Assembly (NCBI GenBank): GCA_002436765.1
Contig: DJNI01000076.1
Coordinates: 133 to 21,692 of the forward strand
DNA length: 21,560 bases
Reading direction: 5' to 3'
Source of the DNA: Clostridiales bacterium UBA6468
GTDB taxonomy: Bacteria > Bacillota > Clostridia > Oscillospirales > Oscillospiraceae
Shown: piece after piece, positions 6,392 to 15,080 of the stretch
Layout: the number at the start of each line of letters is the position of its first letter
Numbering within the stretch: position 1 is the stretch's first letter
Position numbers and translations under genes: made by a program
The notes under the pieces: generated by a model
What the model was told of the DNA's origin: nothing
Seen by the model: only the letters and a program-made list of their open reading frames with translations
Database searches by the model: none

Positions 6392-8077
6392 ATGGACATC
6401 GGGGAACAGGAAGCCCGCCGGGCGGACAACCAGATCTGGAATGCCGCAGGAAGCTACGGCTTTGCCACGGGCAGCCGGGGCTATGAACCCAACGGGGAAG
6501 CGTCGCTGTATTTCAACACCGCCATCGGTCTGGTGCGGCGGCTCTATGATTTCAAGAAGCTGGAGCTGCTGTTCACCGCCCTGGAACGCCGCGCCGGAGG
6601 GGAGCTGCAAAGCGAGCTGCTCTGGCTGGGGCTGGAGCGGTGCGCCTATCTTAAGTGCCGGGATGCCCGTCCGGCGCTTGATTATCTGCGGCGGGACTAC
6701 GCCCGGCGGCAGCTACAGCAGGAAGCCTCCACGAACAGTGAGCAGGATCGGCTGAAAACCGGCTGGTTCCGCCGGGCGCTGGGACTTCCCAGCGAGGAAT
6801 CTGACCGGGAAAAGCAGATCCTGGACGCTCTGGAATTTGACCCCGACTGGGACGCCGACGCCATCCAGACCCGGATGGAGCGGATCGTCCTCAAATATTT
6901 CGGGCGGAATCTGCGCAATGAGATCGACCACTTCAATTCCAACCGGGTGGACTTAGGCTTTTTCGCCCGGCTGATGCTTCGCCCCGGCGGGCTGCACCGT
7001 CTGGGGCAGGCCGCGCCGGAGGGCGGCGTGGGACTGCGATCCTTTGGGCGGCGGATTTTCGGCTGGCGGGAAGCCCGGAAGGACGAGATCCGGCAGTACG
7101 CCGCCGCGTGCTTCGGCAAGTCCATGCTGACCCCGGCGGAGCTGGCGGACGCGGAACGAAATTGCTGCACCGGCCGTCACCGCAACTGCGTGCTGCACTT
7201 TACCAGAGGGGACGCGCCGGAAACCGGGAAGGCGCCCACCCGGGAGTGGGAGCAGCTTCAGGAGCAGGCGGAGCGCAACCGCGCCTATTTTCAGGCGCAT
7301 CTTGCCCAGAACCGGCTGGAGATCCAGCGCCTTGCCCAGCAGCTGCAAAATACCATCCTGCTGCTTCAGGAGGACGGAAGTCTTCGGTGCCGCGCGGGAC
7401 GGATCGACCCGGCGCTTGCCTGGCGCGCCCCCGCCCTGGGGGACGGCCGGGTCTTTGACCGGCAGCAGCCCAATACCCTGGGGGACTTGGTCGTGGACAT
7501 TCTGCTGGACGCCTCCGCCTCCCAGAACCGGCGGCAGGAGCAGCTGGCGACGCAGGGCTACATCCTGGCCGAAGCGCTGACCCGGTGCGCCATCCCCGTC
7601 CGGGTGCTGTCCTTCTGCTCCGTCAGCGGCTGTACGGTGGTGCGGGAGTATCGGGACTACCGGGAAAACCAGGGCAACGACCGGATTTTCGAGTTCGCCG
7701 CCGCCGGATGGAATCGGGACGGCCTTGCCCTGCGGGCGGTGGACTGGCTTCTGCGCCGGTCGGGAGAGCGGCAGCGGCTTCTGCTGATCCTCACCGACGC
7801 GAACCCCAACGACGACACCCGTCTTCCCGGCACGGGAAACCAACTTTTCAGCCGGGATTACAGCGGCAAGCCCGCCGTGGCCGACGCCGCCGAGGAAGCG
7901 TCGGCACTGCGCAGACACGGCAATCCGCCGCTGTGCCTGTTCTCCGGCCGGGAAAACGATTTAAGCAGCGCCCGCGCCATTTATGGCCGGGATGTGGTAA
8001 GGCTCCCCTCCGTGGGCTGGTTCGCCCAGACCGTGGGGAAAATCATTCAGGGACGTTTGCAGACGCTGGAAAGCTAA
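6392..8077 (+). CDS. VWA-domain protein, partner of MoxR-type ATPase (NorD/CobT-like)
   Basis: A 561-residue protein with a long N-terminal region (about residues 1-365, mainly helical, including a charged stretch around 290-330) and a C-terminal von Willebrand factor A domain. The metal-ion-dependent adhesion site reads DASAS (D373, S375, S377), with the distal LTD motif at T468-D469. The architecture matches the NorD/CobT-like proteins paired with MoxR AAA ATPases, where the VWA protein bridges ATPase and client. No signal peptide or membrane anchor is visible, so it is probably cytoplasmic. It starts 1 bp after the ATPase stop codon, indicating coupled translation. No nitric oxide reductase or cobaltochelatase genes are nearby, so those names should not be transferred. 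The gene ends TAATGA before a strong terminator. Confidence 0.88.
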   Translation: MDIGEQEARRADNQIWNAAGSYGFATGSRGYEPNGEASLYFNTAIGLVRRLYDFKKLELLFTALERRAGGELQSELLWLGLERCAYLKCRDARPALDYLRRDYARRQLQQEASTNSEQDRLKTGWFRRALGLPSEESDREKQILDALEFDPDWDADAIQTRMERIVLKYFGRNLRNEIDHFNSNRVDLGFFARLMLRPGGLHRLGQAAPEGGVGLRSFGRRIFGWREARKDEIRQYAAACFGKSMLTPAELADAERNCCTGRHRNCVLHFTRGDAPETGKAPTREWEQLQEQAERNRAYFQAHLAQNRLEIQRLAQQLQNTILLLQEDGSLRCRAGRIDPALAWRAPALGDGRVFDRQQPNTLGDLVVDILLDASASQNRRQEQLATQGYILAEALTRCAIPVRVLSFCSVSGCTVVREYRDYRENQGNDRIFEFAAAGWNRDGLALRAVDWLLRRSGERQRLLLILTDANPNDDTRLPGTGNQLFSRDYSGKPAVADAAEEASALRRHGNPPLCLFSGRENDLSSARAIYGRDVVRLPSVGWFAQTVGKIIQGRLQTLES

Positions 8078-8080
8078 TGA

Positions 8081-8108
8081 AAAACGCGGCATCTATGCCG
8101 CGTTTTTT
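8081..8108 (+). terminator. Intrinsic terminator of the AAA/VWA operon
   Basis: A perfect 11-bp stem (8081-8091 with 8096-8106), TCTA loop, and a T-run through 8108, starting 3 bp after the VWA stop codon. Confidence 0.9.
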
Positions 8109-8122
8109 AGATAAATTGGCAC

Positions 8123-8151
8123 TGTACAACGCCTTTTAAGTATGCTACAAT
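8123..8151 (+). promoter_or_regulatory. Candidate promoter of the M28 peptidase/GNAT operon
   Basis: TGTACA (8123-8128) and TACAAT (8146-8151) with a 17-bp spacer. If correct, transcription starts near 8158, which excludes the ATG at 8142 as the start codon. Confidence 0.5.
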
Positions 8152-8177
8152 TCCAAAAAGCGGACAATGGGGAGATG

Positions 8178-10178
8178 ATGAGATTGGCAGGTCAGGCGCA
8201 GCGGTATCTGGAAAAGCTGGACATCGGCTATTCCTACCGCCTTGCAAAGCGGATGGAGGAGCACCGCACCAACCCCGTGCTGGGCTACCGCACCGCAGGC
8301 TCTACGGCGGAGATCGCCACGGGAGACATGCTGGCGGCGGAGATGAAGAAAATCGGCTTTTCCAAGGTGTGGAAGGACGCCATCACCGTGGACGCCTGGG
8401 AATTTGAGAGGGCGGAGCTGTCCTTCACCGACGCCGGGGGGCGGGAGCGCCATGTCCAGCTGGGGGCGTATCAGACAAATTTCGTCACGGACGGCCCTAA
8501 GGCCTATGAGCTGGTCTACGCGGGCAAGGGGACGGAAGCGGATTATGCGGGGCTGGACGTCACCGGCAAGCTGGTGCTGGTGGAGATCAACCAGCGAAAC
8601 GAATGGTGGATCAACTACCCCGTGTACCAGGCGCACCTCAAGGGCGCGGCGGCGCTGATCGCCGTGCAGACCGGGGGCTACGGCGAGGTGGACGACGCCG
8701 CGCTGAACGCCCAGGACATCGCAGGCCCTCCCGAGGCCGCCGCCTTTTCCATTTCCCGAAAGGACGCCGGGGCGCTGAAGGAGCTGCTGGCGCGCACCGC
8801 GTCGGTGAGCGTCACCCTGGACGCCTGCACCCGGGTGGAGCGCGACCGCACCACCTACAACATCCTCGGCGAGCTGACCGGCCGGAACCCTGACCGGAAG
8901 ATCATGCTGTCTGCTCATTACGATTCCTATTTTGACGGGTTTCAGGATGACAACACCGCCATTTCCATGATGCTGGGCATGGGAAAGGCGCTGGTGGAGA
9001 CCGGCTGGCAGCCGAAAAACACCATCCTGTTCTGCGCCATGGCGTCGGAGGAATGGGGCGTGGCGGATTCCCAGTTCGACTGGTCCACCGGGGCTTACGA
9101 GCAGGTGTTCACCGTGCATCCAGAGTGGCGGGGGCAGGTCATTGCCGACCTGAACTTTGAGCTGCCCGCCCTTGCCCACGGCACCCGGGCGCGGATCCGC
9201 AGCACCTACGAATATGTGGATTTTCTGGAAGAATTTCTGGAAAACCTCCCGGAACTGACCCAGGGCTACCCGGAGGAGACCCGGATCACCGCCCCCATCG
9301 AGACATGGTCGGACGATTTTTCCATCGCCATTGCGGGCATCCCCTCCATGGTCAACGATTTTACCGGCGGCAGCTTCATGGAGACCAACTATCATTCCCA
9401 GTTCGACAACGACACCTACTATGACGAGGATGTGTACCGCCTCCACCACGAGCTGTTCGGGCTGCTGCTGATGGCCATTGACGAAACAAAGGTGGCGCCG
9501 CTGAACTTTGCCGGAACCTTCCAAAAGGCCAAGGAGGCTCTTGACTTAAACTGGTGCACCCGGACGGAGGCCGACGGTGAGAGCCTTGCCCAGGCGCTGG
9601 ACGAGGCGGCGGAACTGGCGCAGCAGGTCTACGACCGGGCGGTGGCCATCAACCGGGGGCAGGCACCCGGCGAGGACGCCCGGCGGCTGGAGCGGCAGCT
9701 GCTGAACCTGTTCCAGCAGACCCAGGACACATTTGTCCGCATCGACTGGTACGGCAACGTCCAGTTTCCCCAGGAAAGCCTGCAGGAAAGCCTGGAGCTG
9801 CTTCACGGCGCGGCGGACAGCTTAGCGGAGGGAAATCTCTCTGCGGCTCTGCGAAAGCTCTATGAGATCGACAATAACCGGTATGCCTTCCTGTTTGAGC
9901 AGCGGGTGTACCGCCACTTCACCCAGTACGTATTTTCCCAGCCCAAGGAGCGCCTGAAATGGGGCTACCGCCGGATCGTGGGGTACATCAACCTCTACGC
10001 CACGGTGAAGAGCCTGCTGGAAAAGAAAGCCCGGGGCATTACGGACTACACCGCGGAAGCGGCCTTCCTGCAAGGCGCGGCCGCTGCCCAGGAGGGCGCC
10101 TACCGGGATCTGGTGGGCAGTCTGAACATCAGTGTGGAGGAAATGAAGCGGATGCTCCGCGACTGCCTCCCGAGATAA
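8178..10178 (+). CDS. M28 family metallopeptidase with inserted PA-like domain
   Basis: A zinc-dependent peptidase of family M28, about 666 residues. The first 75 or so residues precede a PA-like segment (about 110-200, including LVYAGKGTEADYAGLDVTGKLVLVEI). Probable zinc ligands and catalytic residues are SAHYDSY (H247), QDDNTA (D257), SEEWG (E291/E292), ADLNFE (D324) and NYHSQFDN (H406). From about residue 440 a helical extension of over 200 residues follows, unusually long for the family and without a recognised domain. No signal peptide is seen, so it is probably intracellular. The start is uncertain: ATG at 8142 lacks a ribosome binding site, GGGGAG at 8169-8174 sits immediately before ATG 8175 and ATG 8178, and an in-frame TTG at 8184 has the best spacing. 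A GNAT gene follows 12 bp downstream. Confidence 0.88.
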   Translation: MRLAGQAQRYLEKLDIGYSYRLAKRMEEHRTNPVLGYRTAGSTAEIATGDMLAAEMKKIGFSKVWKDAITVDAWEFERAELSFTDAGGRERHVQLGAYQTNFVTDGPKAYELVYAGKGTEADYAGLDVTGKLVLVEINQRNEWWINYPVYQAHLKGAAALIAVQTGGYGEVDDAALNAQDIAGPPEAAAFSISRKDAGALKELLARTASVSVTLDACTRVERDRTTYNILGELTGRNPDRKIMLSAHYDSYFDGFQDDNTAISMMLGMGKALVETGWQPKNTILFCAMASEEWGVADSQFDWSTGAYEQVFTVHPEWRGQVIADLNFELPALAHGTRARIRSTYEYVDFLEEFLENLPELTQGYPEETRITAPIETWSDDFSIAIAGIPSMVNDFTGGSFMETNYHSQFDNDTYYDEDVYRLHHELFGLLLMAIDETKVAPLNFAGTFQKAKEALDLNWCTRTEADGESLAQALDEAAELAQQVYDRAVAINRGQAPGEDARRLERQLLNLFQQTQDTFVRIDWYGNVQFPQESLQESLELLHGAADSLAEGNLSAALRKLYEIDNNRYAFLFEQRVYRHFTQYVFSQPKERLKWGYRRIVGYINLYATVKSLLEKKARGITDYTAEAAFLQGAAAAQEGAYRDLVGSLNISVEEMKRMLRDCLPR

Positions 10179-10190
10179 AGGAACGAATAT

Positions 10191-10862
10191 ATGGAAAGCG
10201 AATTATACAAAGTTACCAAGGAAGACCTCCCCCGGCTGCAAACGCTGCTGAACAAGTGCTTTGCCTCCGACCCGCTGTACGAGACCCTGATCCCCAACGA
10301 GGATGTCCGCAAGCGGCTTTTGCCGAAGCTCTTTGCCTGCGACATGGAGGAATTTTACAAAAACTGCGACATTTTTGCCGACAGCCCGGACTTGAACGGC
10401 CTTCTGGTCGTCTCCGACGAGGCCGAGCCGTACCATTTCCTCCAATATTACTTCACGGAGCTGGAAGCGGAATTGCAGACGGACGCTTGGCTTATCAAGG
10501 AAGACCCTTCCTTAAAAACCCTGTTCCACTTTTTTGCCGCCCGGGATTATCTGAACTCCCACTGGACGACCCAGCTGCATGAGGATAACCGCCTCCATGT
10601 GATCTATCTGGCGGTAGACCCCCAGATGCAGCACCGTGGCATTGCGGTGAAGCTGCTGAAGGCGGCGGTGGATTACGCGGACAAGCATCACATGATGATG
10701 TCCCTGGAGACCCACAATCCCCACAACGTGACGCTTTACCGGCAATTCGGGTTTGAAGTTTACGAGGTTCTGGAAAAGCACTTCCATCTGAAGCAGTTCT
10801 GCATGGTGCGCCCGGTTCAAAGCGAACTCGGCCAGCCCGCGAAGCCGGGAGACGCCATTTGA
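10191..10862 (+). CDS. GNAT family N-acetyltransferase
   Basis: A 223-residue protein of the GCN5-related acetyltransferase fold, which transfers an acetyl group from acetyl-CoA to an amine. The C-terminal half carries the core: HVIYLAVDPQMQHRGIAVKLLKAAVDYA (about residues 138-165), with an R-G-x-A variant of the acetyl-CoA pyrophosphate loop, then SLETHNPHNVTLYRQFGFEVYE, the usual motif B. The N-terminal half resembles the lid region of family members with a bulky substrate pocket. The ATG follows AAGGAA (10177-10182) 12 bp after the peptidase stop, so the two are probably co-transcribed. The acceptor substrate is unknown. Confidence 0.88.
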   Translation: MESELYKVTKEDLPRLQTLLNKCFASDPLYETLIPNEDVRKRLLPKLFACDMEEFYKNCDIFADSPDLNGLLVVSDEAEPYHFLQYYFTELEAELQTDAWLIKEDPSLKTLFHFFAARDYLNSHWTTQLHEDNRLHVIYLAVDPQMQHRGIAVKLLKAAVDYADKHHMMMSLETHNPHNVTLYRQFGFEVYEVLEKHFHLKQFCMVRPVQSELGQPAKPGDAI

Positions 10863-10883
10863 CCGAAAATCTGCATAGAAGAT

Positions 10884-10918
10884 CCCGTCCGCAATTCGCG
10901 GACGGGAATCTTTCTGTT
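10884..10918. terminator. Bidirectional terminator between the GNAT gene and potD
   Basis: A 9-bp perfect GC-rich stem (10884-10892 with 10898-10906) with an AATTC loop. On the + strand it is followed by AATCTTTCTGTTT. It sits between two convergent genes. Confidence 0.7.
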
Positions 10919-10950
10919 TATGCGCACCTTTTGGGCTGCATGAAAGTCCA

Positions 10951-12024
10951 TCAGCCGTTGCGGACTTCCATGAACAGGCTTTCCATATACCGGGAGGTTT
11001 CCTCCGGCAGGTAGTTGAAGCTGGTGCCGGCGGCGAGGGTGTCCGCGTCGGGGTAGGCAATCTCGTTATTCGCGATCTCCGGATCCATCAGTTCCTTTGC
11101 GGCGGTGGAGGGGACGCTGTAGCCCAGGAACTCCATGTTGGCGGAGGAAATTTCCGGGCTGCACAGGAAGTTGATGAAGGTCTCCGCCGCTTCCTTCTCC
11201 TGACAGCAGGTGGGGATGCACATGGCGTCGATGAACATATTGTAGCCCTCGGCCGTGGGACGGTAGAAGGCCAGATCGGGGTTCTCCTCCACCATGGTCA
11301 GATAGTCGCCGGCGTAATAGGGGGCGATCCAGGCCTCCTCGTTTTCCATGGCGTCAAAAATCTGATCCATGACGTACTGCTGCACCACGGGCTTCTGCTC
11401 CGCCAGCTTGTCGGCGCAGGCCTGAAGCTCGGTCTCGTCGGTGGTGTTCACGTCGTAGCCAAGCAGATACTCGGCAATGCCGAATGCGTCCCGGGAGTTG
11501 TCGAACATCAGGATCTTCCCGGCGTACTTCTCGTTCCACAGCAGCTCCCAGCCGGTGACGTCGGCTTCGTCCACATACTTGGTGTTGTAGATGATGCCCA
11601 CGGTGCCCCAGGTGTAGGGAACGGAATACTTGTTCTCCGGGTCGTAGGAGGTGTTCTTGAAGGCGTCGTCGATATACTGGTAGTTGGGGATGTTATCGAA
11701 GTTCAGCTCCTCCAGCATACCCTCCTGCACCATCCGTCCGATCATATAGTCGGAGGGAATGACGACATCCACGGTGATGCCGCCGTTGGACAGCTTGGAG
11801 TACATGATCTCGTTGGAGTCGTAGGTGGAATACTGCACGCTGATATTGGGGTAGGCTTCCTCAAAGGCGGCGATCACATCCAGAGAGCCGTCGTCGCCCT
11901 CGGAAATGTACTGCCCCCAGTTGTAGACGTACAGGGTGGTCTTTTTGCTACCGCAGCCGGAAAGACCGGCCAGGCAGCTCACGGCAAGCAAGACGGCAAG
12001 AATAACGGAAATCACTTTTTTCAT
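10951..12024 (-). CDS. potD: Spermidine/putrescine ABC transporter substrate-binding lipoprotein
   Basis: A 357-residue extracytoplasmic solute-binding lipoprotein that delivers polyamines to the membrane transporter. The N-terminal signal MKKVISVILAVLLAVSCLAG leads to a lipobox LSGC with the lipidated Cys at residue 24. The mature part begins TLYVYNWGQYIS and has VVIPSDYMIGRMVQEGMLEELNFDNIPN, typical of PotD/PotF. The WAPYYAGD-like IAPYYAGDYLTMVEENPDL segment is also usual for the family. The ATG follows AAGGAG with good spacing and lies 13 bp after the potC stop, making it the last gene of potABCD. Polyamine specificity is inferred from the family and operon. Confidence 0.93.
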   Translation of the reverse strand: MKKVISVILAVLLAVSCLAGLSGCGSKKTTLYVYNWGQYISEGDDGSLDVIAAFEEAYPNISVQYSTYDSNEIMYSKLSNGGITVDVVIPSDYMIGRMVQEGMLEELNFDNIPNYQYIDDAFKNTSYDPENKYSVPYTWGTVGIIYNTKYVDEADVTGWELLWNEKYAGKILMFDNSRDAFGIAEYLLGYDVNTTDETELQACADKLAEQKPVVQQYVMDQIFDAMENEEAWIAPYYAGDYLTMVEENPDLAFYRPTAEGYNMFIDAMCIPTCCQEKEAAETFINFLCSPEISSANMEFLGYSVPSTAAKELMDPEIANNEIAYPDADTLAAGTSFNYLPEETSRYMESLFMEVRNG

Positions 12025-12037
12025 GACAATATCTCCT

Positions 12038-12853
12038 TTATACCCCGCTGTGGGCAGCGGCTCGTTTCCTGTCCCCCCGGAGCTGAATGAGGTTCATGGT
12101 GACCATCAGAACCAGAATCAGCAGGAAGAGCAGGGTGAACAATGCGTAAATTTTCGGATGGAGGGGCTTTTTCGTGTAGGAATAGATCTCCACGGGAAGG
12201 GTCACAAAATCCAGCCCGCTGACAAAATAGCTGATGACGAAATCGTCCAAGCTCATGGTGAAGGCCATAATGGCGCCGGACACGATGCCGGGGGCGATCT
12301 CATGGATCGTCACCTTGAAAAACGCCTGCAGGGGCGTGCAGCCTAAATCCATGGCCGCATCCCGGAGAGAGCTGTCCGTCTGCTTGAGCTTGGGCATGAC
12401 GTTCAGGATCACGTAGGGGAGGTTGAAGGTGATGTGGGCGATGAGCAGCGTCCAGAAGGTTAGGCTGTTCCGCTGCCCCAGCATCCGGGTCCCCACGAAG
12501 ACGAACAGCAGGGAAAGGGACACGCCGGTGACGATATCCGGGTTCGTCATGGGAATGTTGGTCAGGGTCATGGCGGCCTTGCGCAGCTTTGGGTTCAGGT
12601 TGTAGATGCCCAGGGACGCCACCGTGCCGAAGACCGTGGCGATGAAGCTGGCGAGGACGGAGACAAGCAGGGAATTTCCCAGCAGCTTTAATAGCGTCCT
12701 GTCCTGAAACAGGCGGGCATACTGCCGCAGGGTGAATCCATCAAACTGGGTGATGTCCTTGTCCGTGTTGAAGGACGCCACGATCAGCACCGCCATGGGG
12801 ACGTACAGGAAAATGAAAATCAGAACGGTGAGAATGCGGTTGGCTCTTTTCAT
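12038..12853 (-). CDS. potC: Spermidine/putrescine ABC transporter permease
   Basis: A 271-residue inner-membrane permease with six predicted membrane segments, the first at about residues 8-28 (LTVLIFIFLYVPMAVLIVASF). The cytoplasmic EAA-type loop that contacts the ATPase is visible as DAAMDLGCTPLQAFFKVTIHEIAPGI. Length and motifs match PotC. Its ATG overlaps the potB stop by 4 bp (ATGA), showing translational coupling, and its stop lies in the ribosome binding region of potD. Confidence 0.93.
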   Translation of the reverse strand: MKRANRILTVLIFIFLYVPMAVLIVASFNTDKDITQFDGFTLRQYARLFQDRTLLKLLGNSLLVSVLASFIATVFGTVASLGIYNLNPKLRKAAMTLTNIPMTNPDIVTGVSLSLLFVFVGTRMLGQRNSLTFWTLLIAHITFNLPYVILNVMPKLKQTDSSLRDAAMDLGCTPLQAFFKVTIHEIAPGIVSGAIMAFTMSLDDFVISYFVSGLDFVTLPVEIYSYTKKPLHPKIYALFTLLFLLILVLMVTMNLIQLRGDRKRAAAHSGV

Positions 12854-13674
12854 ACGATGACACCGCCTTCCTCATTGTCGCCGCCGAAGCGGTTCATGAT
12901 GCCGGTGCAGATGAATACCAGGATCATCAGCACCAGACTCAGCGCCGCGCCCAGATTGGGGTTGTTGCCCTGCTTGAATTGGCGCTCGATCACGTCGCCG
13001 ATGAGCACCGTGTCCGTGCCGCCCAGCTTCTGGGAGATATAGAAGGTGGACACCGCCGGGACGAACACCATGGTCATGCCGGAGAGGATGCCGGGAACGC
13101 TGAGAGGCAGCACCACCCGGGAAAACACCTGGGCGCTGTTGCAGCCCAAGTCCTCCGCCGCTTCGATAAGCCGGGGGTCGATCTTGACGATGACGCCGTA
13201 CAGGGGCAATATCATATAGGGCAGATAGTTATACACCATGCCCAGAATGACCGCGCCTGGGGTGCGGATCAGCCGCAGGCGGCCGATGCCGATGGCGTCG
13301 AGAAGGTTGTTGATGATGCCGGTGTCCTGCAATAGTCCCACCCATGCCAGGGTGCGAAGCAGAAAGCTCATGCACATGGGCAGCATCACCAGCATGTACA
13401 GGAACTTCTGGACGGTCTGGCTCCGGTGGGCGATGTAGTAGGCCGTGGGATAGCCCAGCAGCAGACAGATGAAGGCCGACGCCACCGCGTAGAAGATGGA
13501 CTGCCACAGAACGCCCCAGTACAGGTTCAGCCCTCGCAGGTTCACAAGGCTGAGCGCCCCCGTAGCCGGGTCGGTGAGGGCATAGTAGCACACCACGCCC
13601 AGAGGGATCAGCGTGAATATCACCATCCATATCAGATATGGGGTGCTGAGCAGGATAGACTTATTCTTCTTCAT
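12850..13674 (-). CDS. potB: Spermidine/putrescine ABC transporter permease
   Basis: A 274-residue permease with six predicted membrane segments and an EAA loop, EAAEDLGCNSAQVFSRVVLPLSVPGI, which docks to the PotA ATPase. It pairs with PotC to form the transmembrane channel. The start at 13674 (MKKNKSILLSTPYLIW) is preferred over the in-frame ATG at 13683, because GGAGG lies at 13684-13688, directly against the upstream ATG but at a normal 9-nt spacing from 13674. It overlaps the potA 3' end by 14 bp and potC by 4 bp. Confidence 0.93.
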   Translation of the reverse strand: MKKNKSILLSTPYLIWMVIFTLIPLGVVCYYALTDPATGALSLVNLRGLNLYWGVLWQSIFYAVASAFICLLLGYPTAYYIAHRSQTVQKFLYMLVMLPMCMSFLLRTLAWVGLLQDTGIINNLLDAIGIGRLRLIRTPGAVILGMVYNYLPYMILPLYGVIVKIDPRLIEAAEDLGCNSAQVFSRVVLPLSVPGILSGMTMVFVPAVSTFYISQKLGGTDTVLIGDVIERQFKQGNNPNLGAALSLVLMILVFICTGIMNRFGGDNEEGGVIV

Positions 13675-14782
13675 CTTCGGCATCCTCCGTCAGCTCGTCA
13701 TACTCGGCGGAGTAGGAGCTGTAGTCGCCAAAGAGACCTGAATATTCGCTCTTGTGCATGATGTGAATGTCTTCCGGGTTCAGGCGGATGCCGATGGTCT
13801 CGCCAACGCCGTGGTAGTCCGTGGTCTGGATAAGCCATTTGAAGCCCTTGAACTCCACGATGATGTCGTAGTTAAGACCCTTGAAGGTAATGCCTGTGAC
13901 GGTGCCCACAAGATGACCCTCCGTGGGCTTTACGATGTCGATGTCCTCCGGGCGGATGACCACGTCCACCGGCTCGTTGGGGGCGAAGCCCTTGTCCACG
14001 CACTCGAAGACCCGGCCGAAGAACCGGACCTTGAAGTCCTCCAGCATGACGCCGTCTAAGATGTTGCTTTCGCCGATAAAGTCCGCCACAAAGGCGTTTT
14101 TCGGCTCGTTATAGATATCCTCCGGTCTGCCGATCTGCTGGATCCGGCCTTTGTCCATGACCACCACGGTGTCGGACATGGAAAGGGCTTCCTCCTGATC
14201 GTGGGTGACATAGATGAACGTGATGCCGGTGGTCTGCTGGATGCGTTTCAGCTCGATCTGCATGTCCTTGCGCAATCGCAGATCCAGCGCCGCCAACGGT
14301 TCGTCCAGCAGCAGCACCTTCGGCTGGTTGACCAATGCCCGGGCGATGGCAACACGCTGCTGCTGGCCGCCGGACAGACTGTCCACGCTGCGGTTTTCGT
14401 AGCCCTTCAGGCTGACGATCTCCAGCATTTCATTGACCCTGCGGTCAACCTCGGCCTTGGGCAGCTTTGCTACCTTCAGGCCGAAGGCGATGTTGTCGTA
14501 CACATCCAGGTGCGGAAAAAGGGCATAACGCTGGAACACGGTGTTGATCTGCCGTTTGTAGGGCGGAAGGTCGTTGATGACCTTCCCGTCAAACGTCACC
14601 GTGCCGGAGGTGGGCGTCAGAAAGCCGCCGATGATCCGAAGCGTTGTGGTCTTGCCGCAGCCGGAGGGGCCGAGCAGTGTGAGGAATTCGTGATCGTTGA
14701 AATAAAGATTGATGCCGTCGAGAATACGCTCCCCGTCGAACTCCATGGTTAAGTCCTGGAGTCTGATGAGTTCCTTGGACAT
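13661..14782 (-). CDS. potA: Spermidine/putrescine ABC transporter ATP-binding protein
   Basis: A 373-residue ABC ATPase that powers polyamine import. Motifs in order: Walker A GPSGCGKTT (residues 38-46), Q-loop VFQ (Q84), signature LSGGQQQR (136-143), Walker B LLLDE (157-161), H-switch VTHDQ (H194), then a C-terminal TOBE-type regulatory domain from about 235 (IGESNILDG, DVVIRPEDIDI). The C-terminus is strikingly acidic (DELTEDAEDEEE). The start at 14782 follows GGGGGAGG with a short spacer; an in-frame upstream extension would run into repeat copy 2. First gene of potA-potB-potC-potD, read from a promoter near 15000. Confidence 0.95.
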   Translation of the reverse strand: MSKELIRLQDLTMEFDGERILDGINLYFNDHEFLTLLGPSGCGKTTTLRIIGGFLTPTSGTVTFDGKVINDLPPYKRQINTVFQRYALFPHLDVYDNIAFGLKVAKLPKAEVDRRVNEMLEIVSLKGYENRSVDSLSGGQQQRVAIARALVNQPKVLLLDEPLAALDLRLRKDMQIELKRIQQTTGITFIYVTHDQEEALSMSDTVVVMDKGRIQQIGRPEDIYNEPKNAFVADFIGESNILDGVMLEDFKVRFFGRVFECVDKGFAPNEPVDVVIRPEDIDIVKPTEGHLVGTVTGITFKGLNYDIIVEFKGFKWLIQTTDYHGVGETIGIRLNPEDIHIMHKSEYSGLFGDYSSYSAEYDELTEDAEDEEE

Positions 14783-14803
14783 TATCCTCCCCCGTTTCTT
14801 TCT

Positions 14804-14968
14804 TAGGAATCCCTGACCAAATCGCCTTCGGCTGAGCAGCGGATCTTTTGTCCCATCCGCGCAGTTCTGAAAGCGGGAAATACACAAAGTATTCCGCCGC
14901 TTTCAGAACTTTCGGCTGAGACAAAATCTCTCGCTGTCAGCTCTCACCGATTCGGTCAGAGATTCCTA
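14804..14968 (+). repeat. 165-bp nested palindromic element, copy 2 (in the predicted pot operon leader)
   Basis: It has exactly the same length as copy 1. Outer arms 14804-14824 and 14948-14968 match at 19 of 21. The inner 14-bp stem AGTTCTGAAAGCGG/CCGCTTTCAGAACT differs from copy 1 at six pairs, and both sides change together. GCGGATCTTTT, GAAATAC...GTATTCC and AAAATCTC are retained. It lies between the predicted transcription start and the potA start codon, so it would be transcribed in antisense relative to the copy 1 orientation. The rest of the 354-bp gap 14783-15136 holds the pot promoter and a terminator. Confidence 0.85.
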
Positions 14969-14996
14969 TATTTTACGCCGAAATACGACAGATACT

Positions 14997-15024
14997 ACTA
15001 TACCGTAAATTTTTGCAATGTCAA
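14997..15024 (-). promoter_or_regulatory. Promoter of the potABCD operon
   Basis: On the minus strand a perfect TTGACA (15019-15024) and TATAGT (14997-15002) are separated by 16 bp. Transcription would start near 14990 and give a leader of about 208 nt that contains all of repeat copy 2. Confidence 0.7.
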
Positions 15025-15080
15025 TGGATTCTATCCGTTTTTCCCCGGGAAAGTTTCGATTTCTGCGCCGGAAGACGAAA

